Source of the DNA: Sistotremastrum niveocremeum HHB9708 | Taxonomy: Eukaryota > Basidiomycota > Agaricomycetes > Sistotremastrales > Sistotremastraceae | Direction of reading: 5' to 3' | DNA length: 63,135 nucleotides | NCBI GenBank assembly: GCA_001630475.1 | Contig: KV419401.1 | Location: 748,468 to 811,602 of the forward strand | Shown here: one piece after another, positions 34,103 to 46,611 of the stretch | How the letters are laid out: each line of letters begins with the position of its first letter | Position numbering within the stretch: the stretch's first letter is position 1 | The notes under the pieces: model-generated | Database searches by the model: none | What the model saw: only the letters and a program-made list of their open reading frames with translations | What the model was told of the DNA's origin: nothing | Made by a program: the position numbers and the translations under genes

Positions 34103-36225
34103 TTACAGACCGAATGGACCGAACGGACCGAAGCCTAGATATTCCTAGAAAAGAAAGAAAACTGTTATTAGGCATAGGAGATACCAGACGACGAAAAGAT
34201 CATACCTTCAATCCGGCCCAAAGCACTCGGATCGCGATTCCAGGACGGATGGCATAACAACCAGGAGTAATGAGCATGGATATGTCGTAAAGGACAACAG
34301 CCACATTTTCATTCTTCGGCATCGGTCAGCAAAGAAGTATATCTCAATATAGTCGCTTACTTTGGACGCGACATCGAGAAGGTTTCTTTGGTACCATCTA
34401 AGGAAAGCGCCGTCCTTCAAGCTTTCTCCTTCGACAGGGATAGTGGTATCCCAGCTGTAATCGCTTGCCTTTCCATCCGTCCAAAATGAGGAAGTGCGCT
34501 TATGCTGGCTTGCCCAAAATTTGCTTCCAAAGTCCTCAGGAAGAACTTCACCGGAGGCTTGTGCGCGTGATATGTGCTGGCAATCCTGCAGAATGCCGTT
34601 GAGTGTAACGGCACCGATCATCGCTTTCGTGCATCCTTGGCTATATAGCATGAATACGAGACAGTTAGCTTGGCAATGGTCAAGAAGCCGAAAAGGTGAA
34701 ACTGACCCCCGGACAGGATTCAAAGTCATCACAGAATCGCCAATGGCGATGAAGTTGTTCGGAAGCTGTTCTGAAACTTCATGATACTTGACGAAAGAGA
34801 ACGGCGCTAGAATACGCAATGCAGAGTTAGACTCTTCGATAATTGTAGTCGGAAAAGCGTAACACTTACCGCATTTGGCATCGATGTATTCGGCAGAGGC
34901 TTCACACTTGTCTTCAAGGATATCCAACAATTGGAACACATAAGCAGGAACAGAACCCCCGCTCGCAAAGTTAGAGAACACAGCGCGAACGTCGTCGATA
35001 GACCTGGGACGATCGAAGATATCGAATCCTCCGCAGGAAATGTGGACTGAAGTGCAGATGAACAACGGTACGAATGTCAACGGGTTGTAGACGAACCCAT
35101 ATTGTGCTCGCGCTTCAATATATAAAGACCACGGGGATCCTGCTGAAGTCGAGCATCCGATACGCCGGTAAAGATCGTTCGAGCATTGGCGTAACCTCCA
35201 GGTATTTGAAGTTTGTCCATGATATCTGGATCGACTTCATATACGCAATTGGTAACACATATCTTGGGGTCGTAGACTTCCTTCGGAATCTTGAGGGATT
35301 TTGTAGCGGATGAAAGCCATTTGAAGCCGGCTTGAGCGGAGCCCGTGCAGTCTAGCAAGGGTTGTCAGAGATTCTGCCTAGCGATCGCTACAAATTTACT
35401 CACCGACGAGAAGGAGTGCAGGCTCTGTGATCTCAGAACCATCATTTGAGCGAATTGTGACGCTTCGAATTCGATTCAGCCCTATCAACTCAGGGCTTGC
35501 CGGGTCTTCAGTCTTAATCCCCGTAACAAGACCAGACAAGAATTCGACATTATGACACTTCCGTTTCACCAGTTTCCGAAGTAGGGTTTCGTACGTCGCA
35601 CGTCCAAGTGCTTTGGCAAAGCACCCTTATAATGAGCTAAAGGCGCTTTCAGATGTCTGTTACCGATGTACAAGTTCCTATCAGAGGGGACAATGGCTTG
35701 AGGGTCGATTTTGAGCACTTCGGCTTCAAATTCGGGGAAGAGTTCTCTGAGCGCCCATAGTGTCAAGACGTGGTAATTGTGTGCGGATGTATATTGCATC
35801 ACGCGAGGACGAGGATTGACACGTGTTCTATCGGAGGGCCCTGTAGATGACGAGAGCGAGGCATCGGGTTCCACGACCAGAACACGGGCAAAATGTGTCG
35901 AGCAGACTCTTGCAGTCAGCAATCCGGCGAGACTGGGGATATCAAAGTCAGGATATCACACTTGTACTCGCAAGTATAGTCCCACATACCTGCCTCCCGC
36001 GATCACAACGGTTCCATCGATAAGTCTCCCTCCTTGTCCTGCCTTTCCCAAATCAGCAAGCTCATGGAGAATCGTGATTTGACCGGTTTTCCAATGACGC
36101 CGCCGGAACACGTAGGCGCGGAATAAGAGAACGAATACTGCAGCAATGAACAGGGATAGGAGAATTCGAGGTCGCGGCAACATAGGCTCGAGAGGGACCG
36201 CCATATTGAAGCGATAGAGGCACAT
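34103..36225 (-). pseudogene. membrane-anchored FAD monooxygenase-like copy 3, frameshifted
   Basis: The gene starts MCLYRFNMAVPLEPMLPRPR with a membrane helix and VVIAGG, and its final exons end EYLGFGPFGPFGL. It is the closest relative of copy 4, with which it shares the rare MCLYRF start. Around 35602-35625 the block that reads LNVGRPTYETLLRRLV in copy 4 is 7 nt shorter here, so the frame shifts and a stop follows after FGNW. The downstream frame then continues with intact motifs (YETLLRKLV, DCTGSAQAGFKWL, IAIGDSVMTLNPVRG). Either this is a young pseudogene or the window has a sequencing error at that point. Confidence 0.7.
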
Positions 36226-36239
36226 TTTAGAGCTAGGAC

Positions 36240-36955
36240 GGCAACGGTGCTTCAGGGAGGTTTATGGAGGCCTGGTGACTCGTCTACCGGACGTGAATGA
36301 GGATCCCTTGAGAGGTAGGCCCGGTTAAGGAGAGTCGAGCTGACGCTGGAGGTGCTTCTGAGACGGGTTGACATGTCGGAGGTACTGGCTCGGTCTGTGC
36401 TGCATTTCCGGCTATACCGTTTCTAATGCAAAGTGCTAAATGAGATGAGATGAGAGCATGTGAGGAAGATGCGTTACTAGAAGCTGGATAACGCACTGAA
36501 CTGGCCCAATAGGTAACGCGACAGACGTCTCTAATTAGGGCCAGACCCTGCTGCAACTTCTACTGTATCCCCGCATCTCTCTGATAATCTGATTCCTTGC
36601 TTGTTCAACGGAATGTCTGATGAAATGTCGTATGGATTGCTGATCTGTGATCAGCATTAACTTTCGAAAGGCTGCGAGCATTCCTAGCCTATGCTTACCC
36701 CGGGATACACTGCCAGTACCGCAGGACCATGAAGAATTCACGATGGGTTAAAATTTGCACCATCAAAAAGTCGTCCTATTTGATTCCCTGGCTTACGTCC
36801 GACGGGCCATGATTTGAAAGGAGTCTTGCGTGTTATCGTGGCAACAGCTTGTCTAGATCATGATGAAGCTGCCGGACCAAAGAGATAACCCATGGACGCT
36901 GGTGAATTACTACTAGTACATATCCCTAAGGCCTAAGCCCGATATCTCCGTGATA
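36240..36955. repeat. upstream block duplicated with copy 4
   Basis: This DNA upstream of copy 3 aligns over most of its length with 39310-40035 upstream of copy 4, for example GGCCCAATA, TATTTCCGGCTATA-like, TAATGCAAAGT and GTGGCAACAGCT words in the same order. The two genes were therefore duplicated together with their promoters. It also covers the gene-free interval up to the end of copy 4; no gene of its own is seen. Confidence 0.65.
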
Positions 36956-37177
36956 AGTACTCGAGTATATGAAAGTATCCCGTCGCGCATATCTTTATCG
37001 GGCAACCGAAACGCTATCCCAAGCTTTGTACAATCAGTAGGTTAACCGTGACAGCGATCATACCCTGGGGGTGAGCGCCAGCATGTCCAGTCGGAAACGA
37101 ACCAGTGACTCTGGAATACAAAACGCAGCCAACTGAAGGAGACTGTGCAAGTAAAGGCCGACTTCATTTGGCGTGAT

Positions 37178-39304
37178 TCACACACCAAGACCAAGATAAT
37201 TCTAGAATGAAACCCCGTGAAATTCAGGTTATACCAAGCGACAGTAAGGCCACACCTTCAATCCCGTCCAAAACACTCGGACCGCAATCCCAGGACGGAT
37301 TGCATAACAAGCAGGTGTAATGAGCATCGTGATATCATAAAGAGTAGCTGCCACATCTTCATTCTTGACCATTCATCAGAGACGTACAGGTCGATCTAAG
37401 TAGTCAACTCACTTTAAAAGCAACATCCAAAAGAGTCCTATTATACCACCTCACAAAAGCCCCATCTTTCAAGCTTTCTCCTTCAACAGGTATAGTCGTA
37501 TCCCAATTATAATCAGCTGCTTTCGTAGTAGTCCAAAACGAGTAGGTGCGTTTATTTTGGCTTTCCCAGAATCTCTTGCCGAAGTTCTGAGGGAGGAATA
37601 CTCCGGATGAGAGGAGATTTGATACAGGCTTGCAACTCCGCAGAAGGCCATTGAGTGTAGCAGCCCCTATCATAGCCTTTATACATCCTTGACTGTTTGG
37701 AAGGGATTAGATTTCCCATGATCGAAGCTTTGTAGGTAGAACTCACCCTCGGATGGGATTGAGTATCATCAAGGAATCGCCAATAGCAATGAAATTATTC
37801 GGGAGTTGATCAGCAACCTCATGATACTTGACGAAAGAGAAAGGCGCTACATTTCGCAAAGTAAGATGAGACGCCTCAAGGAGCATGATATAGATACGTA
37901 CCGCATCTCGCATCGAGGTAGGCTGCGGACTCTTCACAATGATCCTCGAGTATATCCAACAACTGATATACATAGGCAGGAACCGGATCAGGACCTGCGA
38001 ACTTGGCGATCACAGTACGAATATCGGCAATGCACTTGGGTCGATCAAAGACATCATATCCACCGCAAGCAACATGGACTGAGATCCCGATCAAAATCAG
38101 CTGAACATCGAGAGGTAATTGACGTACGCGTATTGTGCTCGCGCTTTATAATATACAGACTGCGAGGATCGTGCTTCATCCGAGGATCGGAGTTGCGGGT
38201 GAAGATGGTCCTGGCATTGGCGTAACCCCCGGGTATTTGAAGCTTGTCCATTAGGCTAGGTTCAACGTCGAAAATACAAGTGGTGTAGCATATTTTGGGG
38301 TTATAGACGTCTTTGGCGATTTTGCAGGGGTTGGTAGAATTAGCAATCCATTTGAGGCCCGCTTGAGCAGAGCCCGTACAGTCTAGCAAGGTATCAGTAG
38401 TTGCATGCACCGAAGGCTATAACGCTTCTTACCAACAAGCAGGATTGCAGGCTCTATAGTCTCAAGCCCATCCTTTGAGCGGATCGTGACGCTTTTGATT
38501 TGACTAGCGCCGGTCCCTTGAGGGCCTGCTTTGCCATCGAGCTGATACCCCGTGACGAAACCAGACAGAAATTCGACATTATCACAGTCTCTCTTCACAA
38601 GTCTTCGAAGCAACGTTTCATAAGTCGGCCGTCCGACGTTCAAGTGCTTCGGCAAGTCACCCTTGTAATGTGCAAGGGGTGGTTTCAGGTGTTTATTCCC
38701 GATGTACACTTTGCTATCAGCATGGACGATGGCTTGAGGATCGACCTTTAACGCCTCGACTTCGATATCGGGGAAGAGTTCTTTTAGCGCCCAGAGTGTG
38801 AGGACTTGGAAATTGTGGCCGGATGTATATTGCATAACGCGTGGACGAGGGTTGAATATCTTTCTGTTCTTTCCTTCAGAAGCAGTAGCAGGAGCACCCG
38901 GTTCTTCGAAAGGGGTTGCAGAGGTTGAAAGCATGGTGTCGGGCTCGACGATTAGAACACGAGTGAAGTGAGTTGAACATATTTGTGCAGTCAACAGTCC
39001 GGCGATACTGAAAGACTTAGTATCAGAATGCTACACCCGAGCTCAAAGATAGCGCCACGTACCTGCCTCCCGCAATCACAACCGTTCCATCAATAAGCCT
39101 CCCTCCTTGTCTTGGCTTTCCTAATTTGGGGAGTTCATGAAGAATTGTGATTTGGCCGATTTTCCAATAACGTCGTCTAAAAACGTAGGCGCGGAAGAGG
39201 AGGATAGAGACGAGACTGAAGGATAGGAAGATGATAGTTCGAGATCGCGGCAAGACGGAGTCGAGAGGCACAGTCATAGGACTAGTGAAGCGATAAAGAC
39301 ACAT
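37178..39304 (-). CDS. membrane-anchored FAD monooxygenase-like protein, copy 4
   Basis: The frame starts MCLYRFTSPMTVPLDSVLPR (an alternative start MTVPLDSVL is nine codons later), followed by a strong hydrophobic helix (IIFLSFSLVSILLFRAYVF) and TVVIAGG. The blocks LNVGRPTYETLLRRLV, DCTGSAQAGLKWIANS, CGGYDVFDRPKC and IAIGDSLMILNPIRG are intact, and the last exons end NYLGLGV. The YETLLR region is intact here, in contrast to its sister copy 3. The product should be an integral or membrane-associated flavoenzyme with the catalytic domain on one membrane face; the substrate is unknown. Confidence 0.82.
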
Positions 39305-39309
39305 CTCGT

Positions 39310-40035
39310 ACGAGGTAGGGCGGTAATGATGTCTTTTCGGTCGACAGAGGTATGTGGAGACCCCATGTCTTGTCTATTGAAAGGACTGCAGTTCCCTGAA
39401 GGGTTGGCCCCGGTTTAGGACAACCGAGCGGATGCTGGAAAGGGTGTGCGGAGACCAGTTGAGGACAAGTACTAAGTCGGAGGTACAGACTCGCTCTGTA
39501 CTGTATTTCCGGCTATATTGCTTCTGATGCAAAGTTCTAAATGAGATGGAACGTGAGCTTTCAGAGAAGATGCGTTACTGAAGGTTGGGCAACGCACCGA
39601 AATGGCCCAATATGTATGGACGGCCTCTGTTAGGCACAGACCCTGCGGGCGCCGTCTGATCGATCTCATACATCCCGGCTCCTCCCCAATTCCTTGTTTG
39701 TTGAGCGAAGTATCTGCTTGAATTTCCTCTGTATCCATGGTCAGTATAAATTTTCAAGACGTTACCGAGCACTCCTGAGTCGACGGTATGCTTACATAAA
39801 GAAATAATACCGCAGACCGGGGTGGAGCAAAATATGGACGACCGAAAAATCATCAGTTGCTCCCCAGTTTGATTGCCTAGACGAAGCTGATCAGGATGTC
39901 CGACACCTTAGAAGACCATATGAAGAGTTTGAAAGGTGTTCAGCATGTCATTGTGGCAACAGCTCGCGTTGACGCTGTTGACGCTTGTGAATTACAGTAG
40001 ATGCATCCTTGATATCCGGTATCTCCATACGTATA
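39310..40035. repeat. upstream block duplicated with copy 3
   Basis: This is the partner of 36240-36955. Bases 39474-39720 are particularly well conserved, including TCGGAGGTAC, TTCCGGCTATA and CAGACCCTGC words. The block probably contains the promoter of copy 4. Confidence 0.65.
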
Positions 40036-41064
40036 CGAACTGTAGCCAGTGTACAAGCAAGAATCTGATTTTGTGGTACGCTCCAGGTATTCTCATCTAC
40101 TATTGATATCACCTCTCAGTAGTGGCCTGGCAACCACCTCTCACACCCTTAATCTGTTCACTGTGCGTTGGAGGTACTAAAAATTGGACTTGTCGACAAG
40201 CTTGTCGACGCCACTTGCGATGCAACGGAAATGAAAGCCGCGAAGTGGCGGTGGCGATGATGCGGCAAACCTTTGTCAACGTTCGTGCTACACCGGTTAC
40301 CTGAGAATTCACCGATGGGAAAAGTAAGTTCCATAACAGAAACGGGGTATGAGGGTGTTCTAGACTCGGGAGAATCCACTCATTTCAAGTCATTCAATTT
40401 GCGACCATTTCGAGCGGCTAACCGGTAACTTGAACATTGGGTAAATCAGTGGGTAAATGGTCGTCTTTTGCGTGAGATAAGCTGTGGTCTAGAGGGGATA
40501 TTTCTGGACCAAGGCGATACAATGAACAATGATGGGATTTTTTGAGGAGAAATCTTATCCTGTTCATTTATTGTCTCTCGAAGGATAGTCTGAGACGTCC
40601 CTGCAGCTCTCGGGATGTTGTATATCTTGTGATCTCTTCCAGTCACTTGTAAAAGACGTTCAAGAAACTTCCCATGGCAAGCAGTCCGATGTAGCATATG
40701 ACATCCACGGTCTATACTATCATGAGGTTCCTCCGTATACGCACGCAGCGGAAATGAGACGTCTCCGTTTCTGACGCTCAATAGAAGGGTAAGTCTTGCA
40801 TCGTTCGATCAGCCCCACAAAGTTCGCCATTAATTGTGATCATGGGTTCAGCGGATCGTTCCTCCGATGCATCATGCATGGGAACTGGGTTCATAGACCA
40901 CTCCGAAAACGTTTATAAGTACCTTGCGGTAACAGAAAATGCAGCAGTCCGTTTGGATCTGACCCGCGTGAGCAGTGTCTAGCATGTCTCTGTCTTGCTC
41001 ACCTTCTAACATCCCCTTCGTCTCGCAGTAATTCCCAGAACTCGCATTTTCTTGACAAGCTAAT
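40036..41064. other. intergenic
   Basis: No gene recognised. It includes an 18-bp perfect palindrome at 40192-40209 and the promoter of the small gene at 41065. Confidence 0.45.
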
Positions 41065-41456
41065 ATGTCTTATGGTCCCGAAAGTGAGGCGTGTCCTATT
41101 TGTGTTCATTGATGATCCTCGGATTGAGAATAGTTTCAGACGTGGCGCTCGGAGGCGAGCTGAAGGTTGAAGCCGATGGAAAAACCCTCAAGTGGACTTT
41201 GGGCGACTTGTTCGGCGCGGGGGATGCCCACGGCCACGTAGGAGAAGGGACGTTCATCTCCAACATCGGCACGGCAAATAACAGTCAATTCACGGCGGGA
41301 AGCTTCGAACTTTCCATCAATGGCACACATGCCGAACTAGTGCTGTCTGACCACACAGGGATTGTTGGAACTTACTCCGGCGAAGGACAGCAGCATGGTC
41401 TGGACGGCCATTACAATGGAGGTTACAAGCGTGGAAAAAAGCCCGGGCCATACTAG
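41065..41456 (+). CDS. small orphan-family protein (two exons)
   Basis: Exons 41065-41083 and 41140-41456 are separated by a 56-bp intron and encode 111 residues starting MSYGPENVALGGELKVEADG. The protein parallels the one at 7221 block for block: a G-x-L-K-x-E-x-D-G start, a GDAHGHVGEGTF segment, a beta-prone middle (GSFELSINGTHAELVLSDH) and a GLDGHYNGGY tail, plus a basic KRGKKPG end. The intron lies at the same place. It has no signal peptide or membrane helix. It sits inside the flavoprotein array but is unrelated to it. Function unknown. Confidence 0.75.
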
Positions 41457-42992
41457 GAGGTTTTGAAACAGGGTCCCTAGCATTCGATCGCGAGACTCCC
41501 GAGTGATAACCAGTTCCCGAAATTTGTCGAAAACCCTGTACCACTATAAATGTAAAAATTCAAAGTGAAATTTCAGATCAGACTGTCTGAGTAAATGGGA
41601 TAGTATAGCTTACGAGTCAACGATTCTGTTTGGACTCAAGGCCAATAGAATCACCCTTTCGATTTCAGCTCGAGAAGAAAGAGTTCACACCGATTTCAAA
41701 ATCCAGGACGAGCACCGCAGAACCAATCCATTGTCGTGTTCACGCATTCCGTCTCTCCGCGTCTCGCATGAATCATGAATTTCCCGAGCTCCTGAACCAC
41801 CCTCTTGTTCGGAGGCTGACTGTCAATGAAACCAAATCCAGGCAAAATGTGGCACACTTATCTCATAGGTACTTGCATTCATGCTAAATATGAAGCTTAA
41901 ATGAATACCGTCTCGAGGCCGAGATGTCTAGGTTGATTCGAGGGTCGACCTTGATGCATGAATGGTAGATAAAGAACGTTCGAACCGAGACTCGAGACAA
42001 GAATTCCCTGGCATGCGACGTAACACGAAACTGCTGCCTAGTGCTGCAGAGAGTCGATGTCATTCTATACCAGTCGTTGAGCTAGGTCTCTTGAATTTCA
42101 TATTATTCAACCGCGCTGGTCATATTGTATCAACTCTTGATGACAAAACGGATGCCGAGAAGCAAATCAGAAAACCTAGAATTTTTTGAAGAGTTTGAGC
42201 GCTAATGGATGGACCGGGATAGAAAAGGTGCGTAACGTATCGTAACATATTCTTGCAGTCTACCACCTTTATGACGAGATCAGATGCACGCAGAAAATTT
42301 CCATCTCGCTCTCCCTTTCCATCACCGCCTAGGACAGCCCGATGACGACCTCGATAATATGAACGTTTCCAGTTCGGCCTCTTGACGAGTGACCGATGTG
42401 AAATTGCTCCTTCCGTTAGAAAGAGGGGTGCACTGGTCCTGGATCCCATGATCTACACTCAGTGCAGGCAAACTTTCTCCCACGAGAATAAAGACACGGT
42501 CACAAGCGGCTCGAATATCAAGCCATCGTAGTTTGTCTGTTGGACGACGTTTGGCGTTCTACAGCCTCAGGGATCATGGATTGTCATTACGCTTTCACGA
42601 CTGTATAGTAGGGACCTGACCTAGACTCCCATTAGCTGAAGGCCAAAGATCAACGTACACATCAACAAGAATGGCCAGTCGCAGTATAGCTTCTGTTAAG
42701 GACAGACCCTGCGGCGACTTCTGATCTGATGCATCCCAGGGCTAAGGCCGCCTGGAGCACAATCTAGCACAATTTATTCGGATGTCATTTCCGATATCTC
42801 CGTAACAACCCTGGGAATGCATCCCGCAACCCATATATTTAATGCGCGGTGTGTTCAATGCCAAATGGGTTGGGTAAACTATTGATAAAAATGCACTTGC
42901 GAAATCGATGCTAGAATGAAGGGATATTGGCAAATCTTCTGTATATGAGGATACGGCACGCCGCGAACGCGATCAGAGAAATGCTCGGGGCC
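41457..42992. other. intergenic with a possible solitary promoter relic
   Basis: No gene recognised. Around 42660-42830 the sequence GTTAAGGACAGACCCTGCGG... resembles the upstream blocks of copies 3 and 4 (CAGACCCTGC, CATCCC, GATATCTCCGT), but no flavoprotein gene follows it, so it may be the leftover of a deleted copy. Confidence 0.4.
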
Positions 42993-45162
42993 TCAATTAG
43001 TAAAACCCAGATACTCCTATAACGAGGACTGTTAGTAGCCGTGGTATACAACGAGAAGCCGGCATGCCTTTATTCCAGCCCAAAGAACACGAATAACAAT
43101 ACCAGGGCTGATCGCATCAGAACCAGGGGCAATAAACATCGAACTGTTGTAAAGAACCGTGGCCACGTGCTCATTCTTGGCATAGCGATTAGAACGAGGC
43201 TGGGGAACAATACTTGTGAGAGTCGAAATACCTTGAAAGCAACGCTTAGAAAGTTCCTGCCGTACCATCGAAGGAGAGCGCCGTCCTTCAAGGTCTCTCC
43301 TTCGACGGGTATGGTAGATTCCCAACCGTAGTCACCTGCTTTTGATTCCGTCCATAGCGGTGCAATACGATCGGAGTGACGTTCCCAAAACTTCTTTCCG
43401 AAATCCTTGGGAAGGTACACATCGGATGACTCCGTGTCAAAGATAGGCATGGTCTGATTCAGAACACCAGAGAGCGTCGCGGCGCCAATCATGGCTTTGG
43501 TACATCCTTGACTATTTCAGATGACATAGTTAATTTTGACATGACTAGTGGAATGAAGAACAGCGGATGACTTGCCTCCGAGCAGGGTTCAATCTCATTA
43601 CAGAATCGCCGATAGCAATGAAATTGGTGGGGACCTTATCGAGGACATCATGATATTTGGTAAAATAGCACGGTGCTAGTATTCACGACGTAAAGTCAGG
43701 AATGTATACTGCCGGAGAAGTGGAATAAGATACTCACCACATTTGGCGTCGGTATACGTAGCAGATTCACCACATTTATTGAGCTCGAGTACGTCCAGGA
43801 TTTGAAACACGTATCCGGGAACAGGCTCGGCTTCAGAACTCTTAAATCCGGAGATGAAAGTGCGGAGGTCATCAATAGATCTAGGACGATCAGAGATATC
43901 CCAGCCGCCGCATGCGATCTGGACTTCATACACCAAGTGATACGCTTGAATGACTAGCGAAGGATGACGGATGACAGACTTACGAGTGTTGTGTTCACGT
44001 TTAAATATATAAAGCGTACGGCGATCAGTACGTGGGTCCGGGATGTAGAGAAGAATGCCCCGCGCATTGCCATAACCTTCGGAAACTTCGACCTTGTCCA
44101 TCATGGAGGGTTGGACCTCGAATTCACAAGTGGTATAAAACATCTTCGGATCGTAAATGTCTTTCGCCACTTTAAGTGGATGTGAAGGACTGGAAACCCA
44201 TTTCAAGCCGGCTTGCGTTGGACCTGTGCAGTCTGAAAGGCAAGTTAGCATGATGCTCGAAAGCGGAAATTGGAAACTTACCGATGAGAAGAAGAGCTGG
44301 CTCAGTAGTCTCTGCGCCGTCTTTTGAACGGATAGTGACACTCCGAACACGCTGACGGGTGCTATCGGGGCCTTGTTTTCCGGCAACTTGGAAACCCGTT
44401 ACGATGCCTGTGGCAAATTCGACGTTATCGCAGTTGCGTCGCACGAGCTTTCTCAACAGTGTCTCATATGTCGGCCGCCCAATGCTCAAGTGCATTGACG
44501 AAGCACCCTGATAACAGCTGTCAGGGACACTCAAGCGTCGACCTCCGACGAGAACGTTGATATCAGGGCGAGCGATGGCATCTGGGTCAATCTTGCGGAC
44601 TTCGTCTTCGAAATCCGGGAACATCTCTTTGAGTGCAAGATAGGTATAGATGTGATAGTTGTGCATCGAGTTGTATTGCATAACACGAGTTCGAGGGTTC
44701 GGCTTCATTCCGTCAACTCCCTCGCCGACGCGCGGATCGTGAGCAAGACCGGCGGTGGTCGAGAGCCATGCCTCGGGCTCGACGATGACAACACGGGTGA
44801 AGTGATTCGAGCAGACCCTTGCAGCCAGTAATCCGGCGATGCTGAGGGGCACATATACATATAAATGTTTGGCTTCGCTGAGATCGATAGATCACATACC
44901 TTCCTCCAGCAACCACAGCTGTTCCATCAATCCGCCTTTCACCATATCTACGCTTTCCCAAGTTCGGCAGTTCTCGTAAGATGCTCGGTTCTCCGACCGT
45001 CTCCCTGTGCCACCTGGCAACATAGCACACCAAAGAACCGAAAGCTAAGCTACAGATGATGTAAATGGCTTGGGGCTGGGGAATGAAGTGGTCCATGAGC
45101 GAGGCCACGATAGGATTGATGGCCGGCATTGCGTGCGGTACAAAATGATCCTCAAAGATCAA
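42993..45162 (-). CDS. membrane-anchored FAD monooxygenase-like protein, copy 5
   Basis: The frame starts MIFEDHFVPHAMPAINPIVA; later in-frame starts at 45129 and 45099 are also possible. The membrane helix is AIYIICSLAFGSLVCYVA. The conserved blocks AVVAGG, LSIGRPTYETLLRKLV, DCTGPTQAGLKWVSS, CGGWDISDRPRS and IAIGDSVMRLNPAR follow, ending EYLGFTN. Two introns appear to start with GC instead of GT: after NPAR (giving SQGCTKA) and before the last exon (donor GCATGC near 43064). The glycine that normally follows NPVR is replaced by serine. Otherwise it is intact. Confidence 0.8.
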
Positions 45163-45948
45163 GGAGTAGAGAGGGATTTGCGCCCGGCGTTGACTCGATC
45201 AACAATCGCTTCAAGCTTCCAGAACTGATTCCACTATGATTTATCGTCGGGTGCAAACGGACGGACGGTGAGAGTCAGGTACCTCGAAGGTGCCAACGAA
45301 GAGGAGGTGACAGCGCTCTAGAGGTCCACGGGTGTCTTCGGACATGCCACTTTGAGTTGACCAGCAGTAGAGGCGATATAGTGGGTGATCACCCAGGGTA
45401 AGCGGTTCGGACGAGACCAATGGTGCTAGATAGGCGACCTAGATGATGCAATAAGTGATCATGGATGGGGCAGGCGAAAGATGGGAGATAAACATACCAC
45501 ATGGTCAACCGCCGGATTTCAGGGACGAAGCCAGTATTCGGAATTCTCTCTGTTCTCCTCTTACTTCCTAAAACAAGGGTGTGGTTCGGCTTGTCATAGT
45601 TGTTGACCAGGTCTATTGACTTGAGACGTGCAGTTTTCAGGCCGACTTCAAAGACTTGAAGTGTGAGTTTTCGTAGTATTTATTTTCGGAGGTCATGAAC
45701 TGACTCGGAGATGAATGGAGGATATACAGTAGCGTTGACCAAGTTTCCCATCATGATTACCAGTGCAGGAAGGACGCATACGTAGTGGGATAAAGCTGAT
45801 GTGTAGGAGGTGGCCGATTTTTTCTTCCAGGAACAAGGATTTTCGGCAACTGCCGCGTGCCCGATTTACTTTGAAGTGCTTACGAAGTGCATTACAACAG
45901 TATAGTAGTAAAGTAAACCTGGTTGCAAGGGGGCGTTCAACATCCCAG
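45163..45948. promoter_or_regulatory. upstream region of flavoprotein copy 5
   Basis: About 790 bp with no recognised gene, ending at the target duplication of the next mobile element. Confidence 0.4.
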
Positions 45949-45956
45949 GGTGGCAA

Positions 45957-46395
45957 AGGACCCCCGTTTATTCTGATAGAGGTCGGTGGCGGTTTCGGAC
46001 AACCCGGAAGCCTTTGGGACGAAAATGTCGGGGGCAGATTCGGACAAAATGGCTCACCAACCTCATGAGGTCGGAGGCATCCTCGGACATGGCGAGGTGC
46101 GTCGGGACGGAGGTCAGTGGCACTTTTCGGACACCCAGGCATACCAAAGGTTGGTCTCATATATAACGAATATATAAATGATTTAAATATTAGATTATAT
46201 AATGCTCGGCTAGCGTCGGGTCACCTCCCGTGAGAATCGTTGGCGAGCTTTTTTGCGAGGTCGGGGGCAACTTTCGGACATACCAGGCCAAAATCCAGAT
46301 GTCGGGGGCAAATTCGGACATCAAGGTGAGAATTTCATTCGGACATGTCACCCTAAGGTCCGCCACCGACCTCTATAGGGATAAACGGGGGTCCT
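45957..46395. mobile_element. 439-bp hAT-like MITE
   Basis: The termini AGGACCCCCGTTTAT and ATAAACGGGGGTCCT are inverted repeats that continue imperfectly into GATAGAGGTCGGTGGCGG. Perfect 8-bp duplications GGTGGCAA lie at 45949-45956 and 46396-46403. The inside contains at least four copies of a GTCGGGGGCA...TTCGGACA unit spaced irregularly. It does not share its ends with the families near the window start. It has no coding capacity. Confidence 0.87.
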
Positions 46396-46611
46396 GGTGG
46401 CAACTGTGCCGCCGCAGCATTCGACTATGTAAACCAAGAGAAAAATTGATACAAAGGAGTATACTAGTAGACCAATAACCAGAATAAAATGGATAAATCA
46501 GAACAGCGATCTGCTCCGTAATGGTGGACTGTGGACATAAAAAGAAGATAAGTACGTATATCATCGGAGAAGCCTTGATCATGAACTGATTGCGCTGAGA
46601 CTTGCATTTTC

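Noticed and set aside
35566-35640. An extra intron as explanation for the copy 3 frameshift
   Set aside because: No GT..AG pair of usable size spans the 7-bp difference; the sequence aligns directly with copy 4 on both sides of the gap.
40192-40209. 18-bp perfect palindrome resembling a cloning linker
   Set aside because: It is isolated, surrounded by ordinary genomic DNA, and short enough to occur by chance.
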